A DNA stretch of 11,369 nt from Clostridia bacterium (GTDB taxonomy: Bacteria > Bacillota > Clostridia > Oscillospirales > QAMX01). The notes under the pieces were generated by a model. That model searched no databases. It was given only the letters and a program-made list of their open reading frames with translations, and had not been told where the DNA came from. The stretch spans positions 1 to 11,369 of the forward strand of contig JAFYNU010000444.1 in NCBI GenBank assembly GCA_017547975.1, in the 5' to 3' direction. Of this stretch, positions 1 through 6,370 are shown one piece after another; the first letter of the stretch is position 1; each line of letters starts with the position of its first letter. The position numbers and the translations under genes are program-made.

Positions 1-98
1 TCCGTTCCAAGAGACCTCCGGAACCCTACAAGGGCAAGGGCGTCAGATATGCCGGTGAGGTTATCATCCTCAAAGAAGGCAAATCCGGTAAGAAGTAA
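1..98 (+). CDS. rplF: Ribosomal protein L6, C-terminal end (partial)
   Basis: The last 31 codons of large-subunit protein L6 are visible, in the frame starting at base 3 and ending at TAA 96-98. The tail contains PEPYKGKGVRYAGE followed by a lysine-rich end (KEGKSGKK), the usual close of L6. L6 binds 23S rRNA near the sarcin-ricin loop and factor-binding site. The rest lies upstream of the window. Its stop codon is part of the ribosome-binding site of the next gene (TAAGGAG), so rplF and rplR are tightly spaced members of the spc operon. Identity rests on the tail plus gene order. Confidence 0.93.
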   Translation, partial: RSKRPPEPYKGKGVRYAGEVIILKEGKSGKK

Positions 99-114
99 GG
101 AGTGTGCATAAATA

Positions 115-474
115 ATGGTAAGCAGAAAAGATTCGAATAAAGCGCGTCTCGTACGCCATAAGAGAGTCCGTGCCGTTATTTCGGGCACTCCCGAACGGCC
201 CAGACTCTGCGTGTTCCGCAGTGCTCAGCACATCTACGCTCAGGTTATCGACGATGTAGCCGGCAAGACCATTGCTTCGGCTTCCACCGTTGAAAAGGAT
301 TTCACCGCTTACGGCGGAAACAAGGACGCGGCTAAGAAGGTCGGCCTCCTGATCGCCGAAAGAGCCAAGGCTGCCGGTGTTGAAACCATCGTTTTTGACC
401 GCGGCGGTTACGTCTATCACGGCCGTGTACAGGCATTAGCTGAGGGCGCCCGTGAAGGCGGACTCAAGTTCTAA
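115..474 (+). CDS. rplR: Ribosomal protein L18
   Basis: Large-subunit protein L18 (119 residues, normal length), which binds 5S rRNA with L5 and helps dock it in the central protuberance. A basic N-terminal tail (about residues 1-24) is followed by the conserved TPERPRLCVFRS segment (25-36). The family's C-terminal signature, FDRGGYVYHGRVQALAEGAREGGLKF-like, closes the protein, with the FDRGG part near residue 94. The ATG at 115 is preceded by AAGGAG at 97-102, which overlaps the rplF stop codon; the 12-base spacing is slightly long. rpsE follows after 15 bases. Position between L6 and S5 is the standard spc order. No anomaly seen. Confidence 0.97.
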   Translation: MVSRKDSNKARLVRHKRVRAVISGTPERPRLCVFRSAQHIYAQVIDDVAGKTIASASTVEKDFTAYGGNKDAAKKVGLLIAERAKAAGVETIVFDRGGYVYHGRVQALAEGAREGGLKF

Positions 475-489
475 AGGGGAGGATCGAAC

Positions 490-996
490 ATGTCTCAGAG
501 AATTGACGCCGCCGAACTCGGTGAGCTTCAGGAAAAAGTAGTCGTTACCAACCGTGTTTCCAAGACTGTAAAGGGTGGTCGTATTTATAAGTACTCCGCT
601 CTGGTCGTCGTTGGCAACGGCAACGGCATCCTCGGTTACGGTCTCGGCAAGGCGAGCGAAGCTCCCGATGCCATCCGTAAGGCGATTGAAGATGCAAAGA
701 AAAATCTTGTTAAGGTAACCCTTCTCGGAAACACCATTCCCCACGAAGTCATCGGTGAATACGGTGCCGGCAGAGTCCTGCTGAAGCCCGCTCCCGAAGG
801 CACCGGCGTTATCGCCGGCGGCGCTGTTCGTGCCGTCATGGAAATGGCTGGTATCACCAACATCAGAACCAAGTCTCTGCGCTCCAACAACCCCCAGAAC
901 GTAGTTTCCGCTACCATCGAGGGCCTCAAGCAGCTCACGGGCGTTGAAGAAGTCGCTCGCAAGAGAGGCAAGACGGTTGCCGAGATCCAGGGCTGA
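490..996 (+). CDS. rpsE: Ribosomal protein S5
   Basis: Small-subunit protein S5 (168 residues, normal length). It sits on the back of the 30S subunit near the mRNA entry, contributes to decoding accuracy, and has helicase-like contacts to mRNA. The N-terminal double-stranded-RNA-binding fold spans about residues 11-75, with VSKTVKGGR and the glycine-rich GNGNGILGYGLGKA stretch. The C-terminal ribosomal S5 domain 2 fold follows, with GAGRVLLKPAPEGTGVIAGG and a TKSLRSNNPQN stretch. The ATG at 490 has a strong AGGGGAGG ribosome-binding site at 475-482. The rpmD start is 13 bases after the TGA. No anomaly seen. Confidence 0.98.
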   Translation: MSQRIDAAELGELQEKVVVTNRVSKTVKGGRIYKYSALVVVGNGNGILGYGLGKASEAPDAIRKAIEDAKKNLVKVTLLGNTIPHEVIGEYGAGRVLLKPAPEGTGVIAGGAVRAVMEMAGITNIRTKSLRSNNPQNVVSATIEGLKQLTGVEEVARKRGKTVAEIQG

Positions 997-1009
997 CGGA
1001 GGTAGAAAC

Positions 1010-1186
1010 ATGATTAAAGTTACGCTTGTTAAGAGCCTCAACGGCAGACACGACAAACACATCGCAACAGCTCACGCACTGGGCCTGAAGAGAATCAACG
1101 ACACCACGGTCCAGCCCGACAACGATATGACCAAGGGTAAGATCGCTCAGATCTCTTACCTGGTCAAGACCGAAATCGTTGATTAA
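1010..1186 (+). CDS. rpmD: Ribosomal protein L30
   Basis: Large-subunit protein L30, 58 residues, the usual bacterial size. It begins MIKVTLVKSLNGR, continues with HIATAHALGLKRIND and ends in ISYLVKTEIVD, all typical of L30p. The reading frame is open upstream to 944 inside rpsE, but the ATG at 1010 is the correct start: GGAGG at 998-1002 precedes it with 7 bases of spacing, and it gives the family's N-terminus exactly. It lies between S5 and L15 as usual in the spc operon. The rplO start is 11 bases after its stop, and the TAA is part of the next ribosome-binding site (TAAGGAGG). Confidence 0.97.
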   Translation: MIKVTLVKSLNGRHDKHIATAHALGLKRINDTTVQPDNDMTKGKIAQISYLVKTEIVD

Positions 1187-1197
1187 GGAGGCACAAA

Positions 1198-1641
1198 ATG
1201 CTGAATTTAGGTAATCTTACTCCTGCTGACAAGAAGATTGTTGGCAAGCGCAAGGGCCGCGGCCCCGGCAGCGGCAACGGCAAGACCGGCGGTCGTGGTC
1301 ATAAGGGCCAGGGCCAGCGTTCCGGCGGCGGTGTCCGTCCCGGATTCGAAGGCGGTCAGATGCCCCTGCAGCGTAGACAGCCGAAGCGTGGTTTCAACAA
1401 CTACAAGTTCGCCACTGTTTACGCCACCATTAACATCTCTGATCTCCAGAGTTTTGAAAAGGACGCAGTCGTGGATACTGGGGCTCTCCAGAGCATTGGC
1501 TTGGTAAAGAAGACATTTGATGGTATTAAGCTCCTTGGCAACGGAGAGATCAATGTTCCCCTTACTGTTAAGGTAAGTGCTTGCTCTGAATCTGCGAAAG
1601 CAAAGATCGAAGCAGCCGGAGGGAAGATTGAGGTGATTTAA
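1198..1641 (+). CDS. rplO: Ribosomal protein L15
   Basis: Large-subunit protein L15 (147 residues, normal length), a late-assembly protein contacting 23S rRNA. The N-terminal third is the typical glycine- and arginine-rich extension: KRKGRGPGSGNGKTGGRGHKGQ (about 17-38), then RSGGGVRPGFEGGQMPL and QRRQPKRGF. The globular C-terminal domain ends in AKIEAAGGKIEVI, as in other L15 proteins. The start follows AAGGAGG at 1185-1191. Its TAA stop (1639-1641) overlaps the secY ATG by one base, so SecY translation is probably coupled to L15. Confidence 0.97.
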   Translation: MLNLGNLTPADKKIVGKRKGRGPGSGNGKTGGRGHKGQGQRSGGGVRPGFEGGQMPLQRRQPKRGFNNYKFATVYATINISDLQSFEKDAVVDTGALQSIGLVKKTFDGIKLLGNGEINVPLTVKVSACSESAKAKIEAAGGKIEVI

Positions 1642-2978
1642 TGTTTGAGACGATTAAAAACGCTTGGAGCATTAAAGAACTTCGTCATAAAATCCTTTTC
1701 ACCCTTTTGATTCTTCTCATCACCCGCATCGGCATGGGCACCATCACGGTTCCCTACGTAAACCCCGAAGCGGTTGGTTTGATCTTCAACTCGACTGGCA
1801 ACCAGTTCTTTGGTTATCTGAACCTCCTTTCCGGTGGTGCATTCCAGAGCATGACCCTGTTTGCCATGTCCATTACTCCCTACATCAACGCCTCCATTAT
1901 TGTCCAGCTTCTCACCATTGCCATTCCGGCTCTTGAGAAGATGGTCAAGGAAGGCGGCGAAGAGGGCAGAAAGAAGCAGGCCGCTCTCACCCGTTACGTA
2001 ACGGTTATCATCGGTCTGATTCAGGGCTTTGCCTACTTCATGGCCATCCGTAATATGGAAGTTACCCTGAACGATGGCTCTGTGATCAAGGTTCTCGAAG
2101 ATCCGAACGTCTGGAAGGCTTTCGCGATCATCGCTTCCTTCGTTGCTGGCTCGGCTATCATCATGTGGCTGGGTGAGCAGATCACCACCTACGGTATCGG
2201 CAACGGTATCTCCATGATCCTGTTTGTCGGTATCATCTCTCGTATTCCTTCGGTCGCTATCAGCCTCTATGCAAATGTGGCTGCCGGCACCCTGAACATT
2301 TTCGTTCTGGCTGCTGTGCTGATTGCCTTCCTGGCTGTGGTTGTCTTCATCGTCTTCGTATCCGATGCCGAAAGACGTATCCCCACCCAGTACGCAAAGC
2401 GTGTGGTTGGCCGAAAGATTTATGGCGGACAGTCCTCTCATATTCCCCTCAAGGTCAATATGACTGGTGTTATGCCGGTTATCTTCGCTTCCAGCATCGT
2501 TTCCCTCCCCTCTATTATCTACTCCTTCATGGGCAAGACTCCCTCTGGTTTCGGTAATAAGTTCACGGGTATCGGTGATGCGTTGGTATCCTGGCTGTCC
2601 TCCCCCTCCCCGGTTTACGTGGTCCTCTACTTTGTAATGATTATCGGTTTCGCCTTCTTCTACGCTTATACCCAGTTCAATCCCATTGAAGTGGCCAATA
2701 ACCTGAAGAACCAGGGCGGCTCCATTCCGGGCTATCGTCCCGGCAAGCCGACTGCCGATTTCATCAACAGAGTGCTCAAGAAGGTCACCGTAATCGGTGC
2801 GATTTTCCTCGGTATCATCGCTGTGCTCCCCATCATCGTCAGCGTGTTCTCCTCCTCCCTCAGCGGCATCGCTCTGGGTGGTACCACCGTTCTGATCGTT
2901 GTTGGTGTTGCTCTGGATACCGTAAAGGCTCTGGAAGCGCAGCTGATTATGCGCCACCATAAGGGCTTCCTGGAATAA
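1641..2978 (+). CDS. secY: Preprotein translocase channel subunit SecY
   Basis: Core channel of the Sec translocon in the cytoplasmic membrane (445 residues, about ten hydrophobic segments). It exports unfolded preproteins with SecE, SecG and SecA and inserts membrane proteins with the signal recognition particle. The plug and TM2 region, with FGYLNLLSGGAFQS, lies near 57-70. The GNGIS motif is at 187-191. The cytoplasmic loop with ERRIPTQYAKR is at 244-254 and the SecA/ribosome-contact loop NPIEVANNLK...GSIPGYRPG at 347-368. The C-terminus is ALEAQLIMRHHKGFLE. The periplasmic stretch between TM3 and TM4 (about 138-160) is some ten residues longer than in Bacillus. The ATG overlaps the rplO stop as TAATG, and GAGGTG at 1630-1635 is the ribosome-binding site, inside rplO. 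Confidence 0.98.
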   Translation: MFETIKNAWSIKELRHKILFTLLILLITRIGMGTITVPYVNPEAVGLIFNSTGNQFFGYLNLLSGGAFQSMTLFAMSITPYINASIIVQLLTIAIPALEKMVKEGGEEGRKKQAALTRYVTVIIGLIQGFAYFMAIRNMEVTLNDGSVIKVLEDPNVWKAFAIIASFVAGSAIIMWLGEQITTYGIGNGISMILFVGIISRIPSVAISLYANVAAGTLNIFVLAAVLIAFLAVVVFIVFVSDAERRIPTQYAKRVVGRKIYGGQSSHIPLKVNMTGVMPVIFASSIVSLPSIIYSFMGKTPSGFGNKFTGIGDALVSWLSSPSPVYVVLYFVMIIGFAFFYAYTQFNPIEVANNLKNQGGSIPGYRPGKPTADFINRVLKKVTVIGAIFLGIIAVLPIIVSVFSSSLSGIALGGTTVLIVVGVALDTVKALEAQLIMRHHKGFLE

Positions 2979-2991
2979 GGACGAGAGAACT

Positions 2992-3630
2992 ATGAAAATT
3001 ATCTTGTTAGGCGCTCCGGGTGCGGGCAAAGGCACGCAGGCGGAGAAGATCATTGAAAAGCTTGGGATCCCCTCCATTTCCACCGGGAATATCCTGCGTG
3101 CGCATCTGAAGGAGGGTACCGAGCTTGGCCTAAAGGCCAAGGGCTTCATGGAAAGCGGCAATCTGGTGCCCGACGATCTGATTGTCGATATGCTCAAGAA
3201 CCGTCTTTCCGAAAAGGACTGCGAAAATGGGTACATCCTGGATGGTTATCCCAGAACCGTGGCCCAGGCGGAAGCCTTGAAGGACATGGGTGCCCAGATC
3301 GATTCGGTGGTTTCTATCGAAACCGACGATGAAGCGATTATCGGCAGAATGTCCGGAAGACGCAGCTGCAAGAACTGCGGCGCGTCCTACCATGTGCTTT
3401 ATAATAAGCCCGCTTCCGAAGGCGTTTGCGATAAATGCGGCGCCGCCCTCTTCCAGAGAGAAGATGATAAGGAAGAAACCGTGAAGGCCAGACTGGAAGT
3501 ATTCCATGCCCAGACCGAACCGGTGAAGGCTTACTATGAAAAAGAAGGGATCCTTCATAAGATCGACGGAATGGGTTCCATTCCCGACATCACCAAGAGG
3601 ATCTTTGAGGCGTTGGGGATTACGGAATGA
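2992..3630 (+). CDS. adk: Adenylate kinase (zinc-lid form)
   Basis: Cytosolic adenylate kinase (212 residues), interconverting ATP + AMP and 2 ADP. The P-loop GAPGAGKGT is at residues 7-15, the AMP-binding region STGNILR near 30-36, and the conserved DGYPRT at 84-89. The long lid domain carries four cysteines in two CxxC pairs (C126, C129, C146, C149), a structural zinc site of the kind common in Gram-positive adenylate kinases. REDD and the catalytic arginine region follow (about 156-167). AAGGA at 2977-2981 precedes the ATG. The stop overlaps the map start as ATGA (3627-3630), indicating translational coupling. secY-adk-map is the standard Firmicute order. Confidence 0.98.
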   Translation: MKIILLGAPGAGKGTQAEKIIEKLGIPSISTGNILRAHLKEGTELGLKAKGFMESGNLVPDDLIVDMLKNRLSEKDCENGYILDGYPRTVAQAEALKDMGAQIDSVVSIETDDEAIIGRMSGRRSCKNCGASYHVLYNKPASEGVCDKCGAALFQREDDKEETVKARLEVFHAQTEPVKAYYEKEGILHKIDGMGSIPDITKRIFEALGITE

Positions 3631-4376
3631 TTACGATCAAATCACCGTATGAAATCGAGTGCATGCGCTGTGCCGGTAAGGTTGCAGGGCAAGCACTCGC
3701 CGCCGCCGGCGCAATGATTGAGCCGGGGGTAACAACGCACGACGTTGACATGGCGGTAAGAAAGGTTATCGCGGACAACGGCATGATCCCCTCCTTCCTG
3801 GGTTACGGCGGGTTTCCGGCCGCGGCTTGTGTCTCCATCAATGATGAGGTGATACACGGAATTCCCGGCAAAAGAGTAATCAAGGAAGGCGATCTGGTAA
3901 AGATCGACGTAGGGGCCACTTACAAAGGGTATCATGGTGATACCGCGGGTACCTTCGCCTGTGGGAAGATTACTCCCGAGGCAGAGAAACTGATTACCGT
4001 CACGAGACAGAGTTTCTATGAAGGTATAAAATTTGCGCGTGAAGGGCAGAAGTTGAGCAACATCTCCCATGCGATTCAGAAGTATTGTGAAGACAACGGA
4101 TTTTCGGTGGTAAGAAAGTTTGTGGGCCACGGTGTGGGCGCAAACCTTCACGAGGATCCTGAGGTTCCCAACTTCGGTGAGCCGGGACATGGGCCCAGAC
4201 TTCGCGCCGGAATGACGATTGCAATTGAGCCGATGGTCAATGCCGGTACCTACGGCGTCCGGGTATTGTCGGACGGATGGACGGTGCTGACTTTGGATCA
4301 CGCGCTGTCGGCCCATTATGAACACACGGTTCTCATAACAGATGGGGATCCGGTGTTACTCACGCTTCCTGAATAG
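3627..4376 (+). CDS. map: Methionine aminopeptidase, type I
   Basis: Removes the initiator methionine from nascent proteins after deformylation (249 residues, compact type Ia without an N-terminal zinc/SH3-binding extension). All expected active-site residues are visible: substrate histidine H77 in EVIHGIPG, metal ligands D94 (KIDVGA), D105 (HGDTAGTF), H168 (GHGVG), E201 (AIEPM) and E232 (YEHTV). The enzyme should therefore be active with two divalent metal ions. The start overlaps the adk stop by four bases. In many Clostridia a small KOW-domain gene lies between map and infA; here only a 40-base gap follows and no such gene is present. Confidence 0.98.
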   Translation: MITIKSPYEIECMRCAGKVAGQALAAAGAMIEPGVTTHDVDMAVRKVIADNGMIPSFLGYGGFPAAACVSINDEVIHGIPGKRVIKEGDLVKIDVGATYKGYHGDTAGTFACGKITPEAEKLITVTRQSFYEGIKFAREGQKLSNISHAIQKYCEDNGFSVVRKFVGHGVGANLHEDPEVPNFGEPGHGPRLRAGMTIAIEPMVNAGTYGVRVLSDGWTVLTLDHALSAHYEHTVLITDGDPVLLTLPE

Positions 4377-4400
4377 GGAAGCAATGATAGATTCCATGTG

Positions 4401-4408
4401 AAGGAGGT
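4401..4408 (+). promoter_or_regulatory. Ribosome-binding site deciding the infA TTG start
   Basis: AAGGAGGT, a near-full match to the anti-Shine-Dalgarno sequence. Eight bases separate it from TTG 4417, the ideal spacing. The ATG at 4409 directly abuts this site and is in another frame, so it cannot be the IF1 start. Confidence 0.85.
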
Positions 4409-4416
4409 ATGCCGCC

Positions 4417-4635
4417 TTGGCAAAGGATGATGTTATTGAATTGGAAGGTATCGTCATAGAAGCGCTGCCAAACGCTATGTTCCTTGTTGAGCTCCAGAAT
4501 AAGCATCGGGTACACGCCCACATTTCCGGTAAGCTCAGAATGAACTTCATCAAAATTCTTCCGGGTGATAAGGTGACCCTTGAGATGTCCCCTTATGACC
4601 TTACAAAAGGCAGAATTACATGGCGTTCCAAGTAA
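4417..4635 (+). CDS. infA: Translation initiation factor IF-1 (TTG start)
   Basis: IF-1, a 72-residue OB-fold (S1-like) protein that binds the 30S A site and works with IF-2 and IF-3 in start-codon selection. The protein reads MAKDDVIELEGIVIEALPNA from the start and ends YDLTKGRITWRSK, matching the family's usual length with no gap. The conserved GKLRMNFIKILPGDKV stretch (about 38-53) is the core of the OB fold. The start codon is TTG at 4417, chosen because it gives the exact family N-terminus and has AAGGAGGT eight bases upstream. map is 40 bases upstream and rpmJ 27 bases downstream, the usual map-infA-rpmJ junction between the spc and alpha operons. Confidence 0.97.
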   Translation: MAKDDVIELEGIVIEALPNAMFLVELQNKHRVHAHISGKLRMNFIKILPGDKVTLEMSPYDLTKGRITWRSK

Positions 4636-4662
4636 GAAACCAAAGAAGGAAGGTACTATAAT

Positions 4663-4788
4663 ATGAAGGTAAGACCCTCGGTCAAACCGATTTGCGACAA
4701 GTGCAAAGTTATCCGCCGCAAGGGCGTTGTTATGGTTATCTGCTCCGATCCGAAGAACGGACCGAAACATAAGCAGAAGCAAGGCTAA
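4663..4788 (+). CDS. rpmJ: Ribosomal protein L36, zinc-ribbon form with a four-residue insertion
   Basis: L36 is the smallest large-subunit protein, a zinc ribbon that packs against 23S rRNA late in assembly. It begins MKVRPSVKPICDKCKVIRRK, exactly as in the zinc-binding family, and ends HKQKQG. Probable zinc ligands are C11, C14, C27 and H36. The usual length is 37-38 residues; this one has 41, because after the third cysteine it reads CSDPKNGPKHK where the family normally reads C-x-x-PKHK. The extra four residues (NGPK, or equivalently PKNG) look like a partial repeat of PK. AAGGAAGGT at 4646-4654 is the ribosome-binding site. The frame is intact. Confidence 0.95.
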   Translation: MKVRPSVKPICDKCKVIRRKGVVMVICSDPKNGPKHKQKQG

Positions 4789-4825
4789 ATCACACACAAA
4801 ATAACCAATGGAGGTGCAGCAATAA

Positions 4826-5194
4826 ATGGCTCGTATAGCCGGTGTAGACCTGCCGCGCGAAAAGCGCATTGAGATAGGCTTGACCTATATCTATGGTATT
4901 GGCAGAAAACTCTCCAATGACATTCTGAAAACTGCAAACGTCAATCCTGACACCCGTGTTAAGGATCTGACCGATGACGAAATTTCCCGTCTTCGTGAAG
5001 CCATCGACCGCGACTACGTCGTGGAAGGTGACCTTCGCCGCGACGTCGCTCTTGACATCAAGAGACTGATTGAAATCGGTTCCTACAGAGGCACCAGACA
5101 CAGAAGAGGCCTTCCGGTTCGCGGTCAGCGCACGAAAACCAATGCGCGTACCCGCAAGGGACCCAAGAAGACCATCGCCAACAAGAAACAGTAA
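4826..5194 (+). CDS. rpsM: Ribosomal protein S13
   Basis: Small-subunit head protein S13 (122 residues, normal length), which contacts the P-site tRNA and forms intersubunit bridges with 23S rRNA and L5. It starts MARIAGVDLPREKRIEIGL, has the helix-two-turn-helix GIGRKLSNDIL segment, and carries the conserved basic tail HRRGLPVRGQRTKTNARTRKG (about 92-112). TGGAGGTG around 4809-4816 is the ribosome-binding site. It is the first gene of the classical alpha operon; the 37-base gap after rpmJ is too short to hold the long S4-binding leader known from E. coli. Confidence 0.98.
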   Translation: MARIAGVDLPREKRIEIGLTYIYGIGRKLSNDILKTANVNPDTRVKDLTDDEISRLREAIDRDYVVEGDLRRDVALDIKRLIEIGSYRGTRHRRGLPVRGQRTKTNARTRKGPKKTIANKKQ

Positions 5195-5210
5195 AGAGGA
5201 GGACTCATAA

Positions 5211-5621
5211 ATGGCTGGCAAGAATGCGCCCAAAAAGGGAGCGGCTGTTTCCAAGAAGCGCCGCGAACGCAAGAATATTGAAAAAGGCGCGGCTCATATC
5301 CGTTCGTCCTTCAACAATACCATCGTAACTCTTACCGATACTCAGGGTAACGCTCTGTCCTGGGCTTCCGCCGGTGAACTTGGTTTCCGCGGTTCCAAGA
5401 AGAGCACCCCGTTTGCTGCTCAGACCGCTGCTGAAACCGCTGCCAAGGCCGCTATGGAACATGGCCTGAAGAGCGTTGAAGTGTACGTCAGAGGCCCCGG
5501 CCAGGGAAGAGAAGCTGCCATCCGTGCCCTCCAGGCTGCTGGTCTGGAAGTCACCATGATCAAGGATGTCACCCCGATCCCCCACAATGGCTGCCGTCCC
5601 CCGAAGCGTCGCCGCGTCTGA
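5211..5621 (+). CDS. rpsK: Ribosomal protein S11
   Basis: Small-subunit platform protein S11 (136 residues), which forms part of the mRNA exit channel with S7. The first 20 or so residues are a lysine- and arginine-rich extension slightly longer than in the 128-residue forms. The core holds HIRSSFNNTIVTLTD (about 29-43), the VYVRGPGQGREAAIRAL segment, and the conserved C-terminus KDVTPIPHNGCRPPKRRRV. AGAGGAGG at 5195-5202 directly follows the rpsM stop. The 65-base gap to rpsD is the longest inside this run of genes; I see no clear promoter or hairpin in it. Confidence 0.98.
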   Translation: MAGKNAPKKGAAVSKKRRERKNIEKGAAHIRSSFNNTIVTLTDTQGNALSWASAGELGFRGSKKSTPFAAQTAAETAAKAAMEHGLKSVEVYVRGPGQGREAAIRALQAAGLEVTMIKDVTPIPHNGCRPPKRRRV

Positions 5622-5686
5622 TTCAGACAAAGATTCAAAGACCGTATTTTATCGGGCTTTTACCTATTATGGAGGTGTAATTCAAA

Positions 5687-6313
5687 ATGGCAAGATATAC
5701 CGAAGCCGTGTGCAGAATGTGCCGTCGCGAAGGGCAGAAGCTTTTCCTCAAGGGCGACAGATGCTATACGGATAAGTGCGCGCTTAGCCGCAGAGAATAT
5801 GCTCCTGGCCAGCACGGACAGGGCAGAACCAAAGCTAAAGAATATGGCATCCAGCTGCGTGAAAAGCAGAAGACCCGTCGTTACTACGGCGTTCTGGAAA
5901 GCCAGTTTGCCAAGTATTTCGATATGGCAGAACAGATGAAGGGCGTTACCGGTGTTAACCTGCTCCAGATTCTGGAGTCCCGTCTTGACAACGTTGTCTA
6001 CCGTCTCGGTCTGGCTATGTCCCGTCCCGAAGCAAGACAGCTTGTCCGCCACGCTCACTTCACCGTGAACGGCAAGAAGGTCAACATTCCCTCTTACCTG
6101 GTTAAGCAGGGTGACGTGATCGCTCTGGTCGAAAAGAGCCGTTCCAGCGAGAAGTTCAAGTACATCAACGAAGCGAACGCTACTCGCCCCATTCCGAAGT
6201 GGTTGGATATGAACCGCGATACCTGCGAAGGTAAGGTTGTCGCACTCCCCGCACGAGAGGACATCGACCTCCCGATCGAGGAACACCTCATCGTCGAACT
6301 TTACTCCAAGTAA
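5687..6313 (+). CDS. rpsD: Ribosomal protein S4, zinc-binding form
   Basis: S4 (208 residues) is a primary 16S rRNA binder that starts 30S assembly, contributes to decoding accuracy and can autoregulate its own operon. The N-terminus holds C9, C12, C26 and C31, the four-cysteine zinc site of the C+ class (as in Thermus S4), absent in the Bacillus C- class. The conserved APGQHGQGRTK follows. The S4 RNA-binding domain lies at about 98-160, including SRPEARQLVRHAHFTVNGKKV. The C-terminus is LPIEEHLIVELYSK. GGAGGT at 5671-5676 sets the ATG. rpsD sits between rpsK and rpoA as in E. coli; Bacillus has moved it elsewhere. Confidence 0.98.
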   Translation: MARYTEAVCRMCRREGQKLFLKGDRCYTDKCALSRREYAPGQHGQGRTKAKEYGIQLREKQKTRRYYGVLESQFAKYFDMAEQMKGVTGVNLLQILESRLDNVVYRLGLAMSRPEARQLVRHAHFTVNGKKVNIPSYLVKQGDVIALVEKSRSSEKFKYINEANATRPIPKWLDMNRDTCEGKVVALPAREDIDLPIEEHLIVELYSK

Positions 6314-6353
6314 TTCGCTTGAGGTTCAAATCGTTTGGCTCGTTTATTTCAAT

Positions 6354-6361
6354 AAAGGAGG
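6354..6361 (+). promoter_or_regulatory. Ribosome-binding site deciding the rpoA TTG start
   Basis: AAAGGAGG lies nine bases before TTG 6371. The in-frame GTG at 6362 directly touches this site with no spacing and would add residues not found in the family, so it is not the start. Confidence 0.85.
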
Positions 6362-6370
6362 GTGCAGGAT

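Noticed and set aside
944..1009. An upstream extension of L30 to 944
   Set aside because: These codons lie inside rpsE. The ATG at 1010 has its own GGAGG and gives the exact 58-residue L30.
1638..3236. A 532-codon open frame on the - strand, antisense to secY and adk
   Set aside because: secY and adk on the + strand are beyond doubt. The antisense product is rich in Asp, Gly, His and Asn with no recognisable motif, and follows from codon bias in the sense genes.
4657..4662. A perfect TATAAT just before rpmJ
   Set aside because: No -35 lies at the proper distance, and a transcript would start inside rpmJ. It looks like a chance AT-rich start region.
5622..5686. A possible regulatory leader or promoter in the rpsK-rpsD gap
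   Set aside because: I looked for an S4-binding structure or promoter. There are AT-rich -10-like words but no matching -35 and no convincing hairpin.
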